Source: Posidonia oceanica (lineage: Eukaryota; Streptophyta; Magnoliopsida; Alismatales; Posidoniaceae). From it: DNA of 64,000 bases. The notes below the pieces were generated by a model that was given only the letters and a program-made list of their open reading frames with translations, made no database searches and was not told the origin of the DNA. The stretch covers positions 52,152,001 to 52,216,000 of the forward strand of contig JAZBRS010000035.1 in assembly GCA_037176725.1 (NCBI GenBank), in the 5' to 3' direction. A program made the position numbers and the translations under genes. Below are positions 45,251 to 55,300 of the stretch, one piece after another. Position 1 is the stretch's first letter; each line of letters begins with the position of its first letter.

Positions 45251-46742
45251 GCCATGCACCATGGTTTCCCGACCCTTTCAGTGGCCGGAGAACCCATAAG
45301 ATTCCAGCGAGAGTCAAGTGGAGGCGGGTGGAGTGACTTTCATGCACATTTATCATAATAAATCCATGGTTGTTCATGGATGAATGTTCTTGCTTAAGTG
45401 ACAGTTTTTGTTTCGATTCGAATACATAATCCATCAAGAGTCTCTATTAGGGTGTAAGACGATGAGTCTGGTGCATCTTACGTACGACGCGACTCGCGTC
45501 TTACACACCTGTTTTGGTTTTTGCATATTTTCCCCCACAGAAATGTTTTGAATGTTTTGCAATATTTGATTTATGATGCACGCAGAGATTTTAATCTATT
45601 CCCATTATGTTTTGTTTCATAAAAAAAATATGTTAAAAGCATGCGTTGATTTCTGAGATTTAACTTAAAAAAAACTGTTTTTAGGTGTTAGACACTAAGT
45701 CTGTAGTGTCTAACGTAAGACGCATGAGGTCTAGCATCATACACCTCTGTCAAGATTTCTACATATTTTCTTTTCTCATCAAAAGGGTTTTCATTGATAT
45801 CTGAGATTTGATATGTGTTGCCGGTAGTGTTTTTAATCCTATCTCTTATCATGTTCATTTCATGAATTATTTGATAAGAAGACAAGCTATTTTTCCTGCT
45901 TTTACTTGAGAATCTGTTTGTGGGTGTAAGACGCAGACCCAGTCGCGTCTTTTGTAAGACGCATGGTTTTTAGCGTCTTACACTCCAAACAGTCATTCTC
46001 TTGTAATGACCTCTGAAATGTTTTCAATGGATTTGCAGATTGATTCTAGAATGCATACCATGTTTTAAACCCACTTTCAATGATATTTTGTCTTCCATGA
46101 ACAATGGCCTATACTAGTTTCCTGTTAATTTTGCCACTCAATGAAGTTTCTGTATTTTTGTGTTAGACGCAGGAACCCATGCGTCTTACATAAGACGCTG
46201 GGGATTCTAGTGTCTAACACTTCCAGTAAATTGGGCTTTCATTTGAAGCTTTCCAACCTTTATTTTGGGGATGTTTGCTTTTGTTTTGATTATCCAGTCT
46301 GATTTGCATATCTATAGTTGTTTCATGGCATTAAACTTTCATTTTTAGCATGTTTTCAAAAGCGTTCAACATGTTTTGCATGGCATGGCATTATCGCCCT
46401 TGGGCGTACAGTAAATGGCATTTGTTTGCCTACATTAGCCACAAATGAACGGAATGGCCTAGAAAGACCGACTCTCTCAAGCACGTGGGGGTGCCTAACA
46501 CCTTTCCCATGCGTAACAGGAGTCCTTACCCAATCTCTGGCTCGCAAAGACCTTTTGTCATATCCATTGCTTTTTTTATTTTTGCATTGTTTTCCGATTC
46601 TCCTTGTCTTTCCTATTTTACAAATAGACTAGGTGGCGACTCCACATTTTGTTTTCTATCCCATAGTTTTTCGCCTGTCTTCTTACATCTTTTTGTCGTG
46701 ACCCACCATTCAGCAATCGAGCCATTCGGCCACATGGTCACA
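45251..46742 (+). repeat. Element E 5' LTR, part 2
   Basis: Resumes after A and ends ATTCGGCCACATGGTCACA at 46742. It contains four hairpin modules, the conserved core block (about 46395-46560) and the PBS-like decamer at 46634-46643. No gene; the short ORFs have no domain. Confidence 0.85.
45452..46220. repeat. Four paired-arm hairpin modules of E's LTR, about 236 bp apart
   Basis: Modules at 45452-45506, 45685-45744, 45924-45983 and 46160-46220 start 233, 239 and 236 bp apart. Each begins GTGTTAGACGC or GTGTAAGACGC and ends in GCGTCTTACAC, GTGTCTAACAC or a decayed form, with two inner arms (GCGTCTTAC / GTAAGACGC type). In the second, arms TTAGACAC / GTGTCTAA keep pairing though the bases differ from the other modules. 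The sequence between modules is not obviously repeated. Confidence 0.8.
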
Positions 46743-46747
46743 GGAAC

Positions 46748-46765
46748 TAGCAACTCCGCTGGCGA
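46748..46765 (+). other. Primer-binding site of element E (decayed)
   Basis: After the five-base spacer GGAAC comes TAGCAACTCCGCTGGCGA, a mutated form of the TGGCGACTCC...CTGGGGA site seen in A. Two of the changes are G to A. Confidence 0.65.
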
Positions 46766-47838
46766 TATCAAACTCTGGCTTTCATTTTTCGCTTTTCCGC
46801 TTAGTGGCTTTCTTCTGTTTGCATGGTTTCTTGTATGTGTTTGCCTTACCTGCTTGCCTTATTATCCATGCTTTAATATCCTGCTTTGTGCCATGTTTGT
46901 ATGCCTATTTTACATATGCTTGCTATGCCACCACATGCACATGCCATGTTTTACATGCCTTTTGATGTGTTGAGTGTTTTTCATTTCACAAATCATGACA
47001 CAACACTAGCACATGCCATGCACATGCTTTTTGAAGTGGTGTTTGATGTTTGCTTGCCATATTTGGATGTTTTCTTTCCCTTTTTTGCATTAATCCTAGG
47101 GACAATTAGAGACATGATTGCTTCCCCCATGGTTTAAAAAAATGAAATGGTAAATAAGAATGTACCTTAAGCAAAACTAGAGCCACACATTCACATCTAT
47201 CCCCTTGGTTAAAAAAAATCAAGTAAAAAACATCAAGCATACTTGCATGATTGATCATACTAGGTGCATGCATATTCTCTCCCCTGAGTCCACCTACAGT
47301 CTGCAAAGGGCAGTCTCGGTCTCTTGTTCCATTGCTTTGGCATGGAGCAAGATGGTCGGTCTGTCCCCCCTTGTCTGGGGTCGTGTCAATGTTAGTAGAG
47401 GGTACAGCTCATGCTTTGCCAAGGTCAAGGCTCCTAACGCACCACTCACTCACTGCCTAAGCTTTCGCTAGGATTGAGAGTCGGAGACCTATATACCCCT
47501 ATGAGTACCTAGAGTAGAATGCCTACTAGGACACACCTAGATTGGTGAGAGAGAGCATACTAGAAAGCATTCATGTGCATGTGTACCATCCATGCCACCC
47601 TAATAACATTTGCATTTGTTTATTTAGGATCTAACGTTTGTTTTTGTGTGTTTGGGCACAGGTCAGTGAGCGGGTTCCCTAGCTGGAGCTCAAGTCGTTC
47701 CTTCACTGATACCCCTATAGTGACGCTTTTCTCGACCATCTTTCCTCGAGTTAACCGTCGTTTCCGACGATAACTCATCGTAGACCTCGTCCCCTAGTTT
47801 TTTGCCGCAGTCCTATCCTCACTCGCTCACGGTCAGCC
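46766..47838 (+). other. Element E 5' leader
   Basis: The first 500 bp match A's leader in reverse complement. The rest (47250-47838) has no A counterpart, because A lost it with gag. It holds an 8-of-9 dyad TTGTTCCAT / ATGGAGCAA near 47323-47350. No gene; ORFs such as 46885-47137 are in leader sequence. Confidence 0.6.
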
Positions 47839-50800
47839 ATGGCCCAGCGCGCTAGCGAGCCTTCACATTCAGTTGCATTGGAGGAGATCCCGTTGTCGGC
47901 TTCTTATTCCTTTGCTGTGACTTCAGTCATTCTTTCATATCAGGCATTCCAATCTCAGGCGCCTGGGAGTTCCACTCCGCTCATTTCAGGGCGTCGGTAG
48001 ACTTTTGCCAGTCCGGAGTCTGTCATAGAGTCTATTTCGGTGACCGCCACTCGCACTCCGGAGTTCCAGTTCACGGCTCCCCTTACGCAGGGCTTCGTCA
48101 CTTTTGATACCCATTCTATTGAGTCGCCTTCTGTTGTAGGTTCCTTGCCATTTGGACAGTCAATGTCCCAACCACTTTTGGCATCTAGTCCCTTGTCGGT
48201 CCTGTCCCTCGGTCTTCCCACCGATGGAACCCCTAACGTGTAGTTTCAACATCTGATGGAACTTGCCCAGACACTACAGGGCATGACGCTGTCTATTCAC
48301 CCTTCTGTAGTTTCAGCTACTCTTGAGGTCCCCTAGCAACCTATTTCAGTGTTCCAGGCACACCCTACTGCACCTCCGCCTCAACCATCTCCCTAGCTTC
48401 TCACTGCACCGATGATGGGGGCGACATCTGTGCCTCCTATATAATCACCTTTTATAGCACCACACTTGACTTTGACATCTGGTGGCCAGCCTCTTGGGTT
48501 GGCAGGAGCATAGTATGCACAGAGCCCGTTGCCTAGCACCATACCAGTGCAGCAGTTATTGCTCCCTCATTTTGCACCTTACACTGCACAATACCCTGCA
48601 TACCCATATCCAACACATTAGCAGTTTACACTCCCCACCCCCCACCCCCCGACATGCATGTCACCTCCCTCTGCACTATCGCACGAGTACACTGGCCCTC
48701 GCGCCATGACACCAGGCGGTGCTATGGTGGATCCAGAGGACCCCTTAGGTGGGGCCTATTCAACGCATGTGGCTCCTGCCCAAGCTACGCTGTCTCCATC
48801 GGCAGCAGCTCTAGACACACTCCTTGCGAGGGTGGGTGATCTAGAGAGAGCACTACGATCAATGCAGGGTAGAGACCGTCAGTCCTACCAGTTCCAGGAC
48901 CTCTGCTATTTCCCAGAGGTTGTACTCCCATTGAATTTCGATGTCCCAGAATTCGAGAAATATAACAGTAAGGGTTGCCCTATCTCCCATCTCCGAGCAT
49001 ATAGCGGAGACCTCGCTCAGCTTTAGGCTGACGACAGGCTCCTAATCCAGCTATTCCAGAAAAGACTGACTGGCCCCGCGCTCAAGTGGTTCACTTCACT
49101 TGATATGGCCTGGATCAAGACTTGGGACGACCTCAGTTAGGCATTCCTAGAGCAATACTCATTCAACCTCGACTTGATCCCAAAGCATGAGGATCTTGTC
49201 GCCACCAGATAGAGACCCCACGAGCCGTTCGGGGAGTACGTCGGCCGATGGCGCGCCCTCGCCTCACAAGTCTGAGATAAGCCCCCCGACGAGGAGTCTA
49301 TCGAAATTATCATTCGAGGTGCGCAGCCAGACATTGGGGCCTTGTTGAGTATCCAGCCTATTACCACCTTTTCATCTTTGATCCGGGCAGGCGTCCGTGT
49401 GGAAGGCTCACTCCATAGTGGTAGCTTTCCCGTACTTTCCGCATTTGCCAAACAAGCCACCTCTCCCAACCACAGCAGTGGCAGCAGTAGCAACAATAAC
49501 CCCAAGAGGAGGGACCCTATGAAGCCCGCTGTTGCATACGTTTAATCCCCTGCCACGCCAATCAATGTGGTGGCTCAGCTTGGTCTGAGTCAGGTGGTAT
49601 ATGCTCCAACACCTAGGACACACACACCACAGATCACTCCCACCGCCCAACCGGTGCATCCTGCCCCATCGGTCCAGTAGGGACGCCTGGGGCAAAGACG
49701 GCCTCAACGCAGTGTGCGAAACTTCACTCTATTGGTCGAGCCTTTGAGTTTCGTCTTCCCTAGGGTTGCGTCACTCCTGAGGCTTCCTGAGGTTCACCCA
49801 CCGCCAAGTCCCCTTCCATCTTGGTACAACACGAACCTCTATTGCAGTTTCCATCGAGTTGCAGGGCACTCGACTGACAACTGTTTTTCATTGCAGAATG
49901 CAATTCAGGATTTGATTGACCGCAAGGTCATCATTATCAACACTCAGGAGGCAACCTCCATTCCAGTGCCACCATCTGCACCCACACCTATCCCTGCACC
50001 TTAGCATCCCAATATAGTCAGCCAGTCCTTGCCTCCACACTCGAGCTCGGGAGGCACTGGGCCCTCAGGAGTCCATTGTATCTTCCCTTCTGAGCCTACC
50101 ACACCAGCAGTAGACCCTTCCTCCTTGATTCATCACATCTCTGAGCCTTTTCCTACGCACTTGTATTAGTCAACTTTCGTTAGTTCCGAGCTGGCAATTC
50201 ATATGATACAGTTGACCGGAAAGCTGGAGCGCACCACTACGCAATTCGCCACACAATCCCGAGCTCAATCTCATATCTATTTGCTAGCCAAACCTCAGCC
50301 AGGGCCTTCTCCATCATCATCCTAGTATTAATCCTTGCCAATTCCCTCTCCTGCCGGCCTACCTACAACCTCGTTGGAGCTAGCATCTCACACCCCTCTG
50401 GTCATTAACTTGACTAAGGACACCCACCACGTTCCATATGATTACGCCACATAAATGTGCGTAGAAATCACACGGTCTGGGAGGGTGTACCAGCCAGCAG
50501 CACTGACATCCAAACCTAGCCACCCAGAGCCAACTCCTTCACCACCTGTGGGACAGCCTGCTAGGACTTTCACTGTTGACAGCCCAACTCAGCCCTCCAC
50601 CTCATCCCCTACTGCTCTGAAGAAGGATCAGCCTTCTATCGATATCACTGCTCAGTTAAGGAAAGTGAAGGCTGATATTTCAATTTGGGATCTTATCCAC
50701 ACATCCTCAGAGCACTGGGAGGCCTTTCTTAGAATTTTCCAGGCTGCCCACGTCTCCCCGACCATTGAGCCTGCTGCCCTCGAGACCATGGTTGGCATGA

Positions 50801-51288
50801 TTGTGGTTCCCCAAGTCATCTCTTTTTCAAGTGATGAATTGCTTCCGATGGAGATTAACCATAATCAACCCCTTTTCATCACGGTGCAGCTCCAAAACTT
50901 TCATATTCCCCTAACGTTGGTAGATAATGGAGCAGGCCTTAATGTCTACCCCTTGCGCACAGCAAGTAGACTCGGCTTCAAAGCCGAGGACATCACACCG
51001 GCTACAATGGGAATGACCACCTTTGACATTACTCATCATGATGCATTAGGGATTCTGATTATTTCCCTTACCATTGGTCCTGTTGTTTTCGATGTAGAGT
51101 TTTACATCATTGATCTAGAGCCTTCTTTTAACCTCCTGCTTGGGCATCCTTGGCTCCACAAGCATCAAGTCCTCCTCTTGACTCTCCATCGCATGATAAA
51201 GTTCCGTTGGGGTGACGACGTCGTTGTTGTCATGGCAGAAAATTTCGACAAGGAGAAGGTCGAGGTTGTCTCTTCTGTGTCTCTATAG
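47839..51288 (+). pseudogene. gag: Element E gag-protease
   Basis: ATG at 47839; a single reading frame of 1150 codons to 51288 with no frameshift but 19 stop codons. Gag: VGDLERALRSM (short coiled coil), FDVPEFEKYNSKGCPISHL, LFQKRLTGPALKWFTSL, AFLEQYSFN, FGEYVGRWRALASQV. The zinc-knuckle-like YCSFHRVAGHSTDNCFSLQ (about 49840) is intact. The linker AQLRKVKADISIWDLI and protease follow: LFITVQLQNFHIPLTLVDNG (active site DNG in place of DTG) and SFNLLLGHPWLHKH. Fourteen stops are TAG, four TAA and one TGA. RT and the rest of pol are missing because D inserted downstream. Confidence 0.9.
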
Positions 51289-52346
51289 ACTGTCCAGTTT
51301 GATCCTAAGCCTTCTGATGTTCTATATCATGTCAACCAGTTTGAGCCGGTTAATTTCATTCTTGATCTCGAACGCACTAGCCATCTAGCCATTCATTGCA
51401 ACCCACTTTTGATGGTTGAGAACTTGTGTTGCCGATGGGGTTATGAGAAAGGAACACCACTCGGGCGGTACGGCTAAGGGAGGCGGTACGGCTAAGGGAT
51501 CGCCGAGCCCGTCGCAGCAGCGGAGAGGAGAGACATTGAAGGCATTGGATACAACTAGCATCCTCATAAAGATGGATTCACGCACTCGAAGAACCGGAAG
51601 CTGATCATTCATGGGACCTTACTAACTTCATCATTGCAGGTACCCTTGATCCAAACCAGAGTCAGACTTCCGCACAACCAGCACTGTTTTAGACTTCCCC
51701 ACCGCCGGTAGAGGAGTGGGTATGTGTCGAGAATTTCTATTCTGATGAGGAGCAATTTGGGACGGAGATAGACTGGACCGGCAAAGAGGTCCAGACAGCC
51801 AAGCATGTGGCCCCAGGAGCGGCCGACGCCTACCACGTTGATTTCGCTTCAGATGAGGATGAGAGAGCAATCGTAAAGGCACAAGTAGACAGCCAGCTCA
51901 GTGACTTGGAGATTTTGTTCCAAGAGCAACTTACCGCATTGGCAGAGGATGCCGCGGAGCAGCATGCGCTGAGGAAAAGAAAGGCAGTGCTCACAGAATG
52001 CAAGTCTAAAGGTTCTGGCCAACAGTAAGACCAACTAGCCATCATGATCCTAGAAGAGTCGGAGGCTACACCCACTAGACCAATTGAGCTTATCACTCCG
52101 CAACCAGGAGGTGGGTCGAGATGGTATGTTCATCCCAAGCCCCACCTCAAGCATGGTGGGGGTCAAAAAAAAACGCCAATTTAGGTTCGGGCAGTGACCT
52201 AGGCGGCAGCAGTCAGATCAGTCAACAGAAGGACAGCTGCCAGTTTCCAGCATCACCTGTTGTAGTAATCCCGGTGTTCGGATCGTCCATGCACGATGCC
52301 AAAGCTCGCGTGCACCGATCGGAATCAGGCTCACTATAAGCGGCTA
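51289..52346 (+). pseudogene. E post-protease linker, cut by element D
   Basis: Continues in the gag-protease frame for about 150 bp (FEPVNFILDLERTSHLAIHC), then readable sequence moves to another frame (DEEQFGTEIDWTGKEV, DFASDEDERAIVKAQV). This is an acidic linker with no recognised domain; the G-patch expected here is not visible. It ends where D's LTR begins; GGCTA (52342-52346) would be D's target duplication. Confidence 0.6.
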
Positions 52347-55300
52347 TGTCCGAGGAGGAAGACCTAACTCGAAAACATTTAAAAAGGAGAAAATGGAAAG
52401 AAAAGAAGAAGATAAGACAAAATCGGAGTCGCCACCAAGTCTATTAAATCGGAAGACGAGGAAAACCGGGGAAATGCGTGAATAATCACGCAAAACCAAG
52501 CAAAGGATGCAAAGCAAAGCAATGCAAAAGAAATAAGATGCAAATGAATGCAAATGAGGTGACTCGTGCCTAGGACAAGGGCAATATGGTCATTGCGGGC
52601 CAAGAGAGGGTAAGGACTCCTGTTACGCGCGGGGAAGGTGTTAGGCACCCCCGACACGCCCGAGAATCGGTCTTTCTAGGCTTACGCTCGCATATGCAGG
52701 GAAATGCAGACTCTGGATGCCTAAGTGCCACTGAATGCCTGTCTAAATGCTCAAAGGTGTGCTCTAAGTGATGGAAAACGGTGCAAGGAAGTAAACGTGC
52801 AATCTAAACGCTCAGCAACGCTGTCCGTGTTCCGAACCAGGCGAAATCTGGCTCGTGAGAACTCCGGATAGTAAGCATCATCGCCCTATATGCAAATGCA
52901 GGCGATAAAACAAAACGGCGAGAAAACCATGCAATGCAACCGACATGCAAGGGAAAACGACGTAAAACAGTGCGGGGAACGAAAGAAGTATGCAAAAGGA
53001 AGCGAGAACAGGGTTGACATGCAAAATGGGTCAAGAAATGGAACAAGAACGCAAAACCGTGCAAGAAAACGAAAGAAGGGCGCGAAACTGGATCGGGAAA
53101 CGCCAGGGCACGCAAAACGAGGCGAGAAAACGAAAGGGCACGCAAAACGGTGCAGGAAAACAAGACTGCGCGCAAAACGAGGCAAGAAAACTAAAGGGCA
53201 CGCAAAACGGTGCAAGATAGAGAAGTGGCGCGCAAAACGGAGCGATAAAACAAGAAAACACGCAAAACGGGGCGAGAAAACTAAAAGGCACGCGAAACGG
53301 TGCAAGACAAAGAGGTGGCACGCAAAACGGAGCGAGAAAAACAAGGAAGCACGCAAAACGGGGCGAGAAAACCAAAAGACACGCAAAACGGTGCAAGGCG
53401 GAGAAGCGGCGCGCAAAACTGAGCGATAAAACATGAAAACACGCGAAACGAGACGAAAAAACTAAAGGGCACGCAAAACGGCGCAAGATAGAGAAGCGGC
53501 GCGTAAAACGGAGCGATAAAACTTAAAAGCACGCGAAACGAGACAAAAAAAAAAAAAAAAAAAAAACTAAAGGGCACGCAAAACGGTGCAAGACAAAGAG
53601 GCGGCGCGCAAAACGGAGCGATAAAACATGATGGCACGCAAAACAAGGCGAAGAAATCAAAAGGCACGCAAAACGGTGCAAGATAGAGAAGTGGCGCGCA
53701 AAACGGGGCGATAAAACATGAAAACACGCGAAACGAGACGAAAAAGCTAAAGGGCACGCAAAACGGTGCAAGATAGAGAAGTGGCGCGCAAAACGGAGCG
53801 ATAAAATATGAAAACACGCGAAACGAGACGAAAAAACTAAAGGGCACGCAAAACGGTGCAAGACAAAGAGGCGGCGCGCAAAACGGAGCGAGAAAACAAG
53901 AAAACACGCAAAACGGGGCGAGAAAACTAAAAGGCATGCAAAAAGGTGCAAGACAAAGAGGTGGCACGCAAAACAGAGCGAGAAAAACAAGGAAACACGC
54001 AAAACGGGGCGAGAAAACCAAAAGGCACGCAAAACGGTGCAAGGCGGAGAAGCGGCGCGCAAAACGGAGCGATGAAACGAGAAAATGCGCAAAACGGGGC
54101 GAGAAAACTAAAAGGCACGCAAAACGGTGCAAGGCAAAGAAGCGGCGCGCAAAACGGAGCGATGAAACGAGAAAATGCGCAAAACGGGGCGAGAAAACTA
54201 AAAGGCACGCAAAACGGGGCGAAGAAACTAAGAGGCACGCAAAACGAAGCGAGAAAACAAGAAAACACGCAAAATGGGGCGAGAAAACTAAAAGGCACGC
54301 AAAGCGGTGCAAGACAAAGAGGAGTGGCGCGCAAAACGGAGCGAGAAAACAAGAAAACACGCAAAACGAGGCAAAGACTAAAAGGCACGCAAAACGGTGC
54401 AAATGGCATGCAAAATGAATGCAGTGCAGAAGTTCAGGGAGATATACCTGGAGATCCGAGAGTCTGATCAGAGATCTGTTTGGTCCATGCTGAAGAGCGC
54501 TTCGCTGCGGTCACCTGGGCAGCTTACTTGAGGAGATCCGACGGTCGGATGGAAAGATATCGCAGCTCCGGAGCAGAAGGGCCAGAACAGAAGAGGAGAC
54601 CAGATCTAAGTGTTCAGGAGATCCTAGGGGTGTGCTGAAGGTCCTCCCAAGTGAAGGGGAGTTAGAAGTGCTTGGTGTGTGCAAGAAGATGCTAAGATGC
54701 AAGACTAAATGGATGCAAAATGCAAGCAAAAGCGAGAAAAGTAAAGAGAGGTAATTTGAGAGAAACCAGGGGCCCAGAAAGCATTTTGAAAAAGAAAAGG
54801 GGCTGAAAGTGCAAATTTTCCGGAAAACAGGGTTCCACATGAGAAGACTTTGAAAACAGGGGAAGCCAAGGGTCTATTTGGCAAAAAACTAGGCTCAGAA
54901 GGGTGTTTCGAAAAGAGGGTATGCTTTAAAAGGGATTCTGAAACCGAAAGGGGGCAGAGTGCCATTTTGAAAAAATCTAGGGTCTAAAATGTAAATTTTC
55001 CAGAAAACAAGGTCTTGGGGAGTCTGGGGGTACTAGCGGAAGGTCTGTATGAAATTTGGTAGGCATAGGGGTTAAAATGCAATGTAGGGGCAAAATGGTC
55101 TTTTCACGTGATTTTCAAAGCGTGCAGGGACCTGAGTGTGATTTTGAAATCATGCAGGGGTTGGAAATGCAATTTAGTATGGAAAATATGTTCTGAAAAT
55201 TAAGTGACAGGACCACAGTGCAATTCCTGGAAAATATGGGGTTAAAAATGCAATGCAGTAAGTTAAAATGCATGCAGTACAGATACTGTCCATTTAAAAT

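Noticed and set aside
53281..54402. 373-codon ORF on the minus strand, with overlapping plus-strand ORFs
   Set aside because: It lies wholly in a 90-bp tandem array whose period is a multiple of three; the repeated HRFACLLVFSPRFACF pattern is a by-product and no start context or domain is present.
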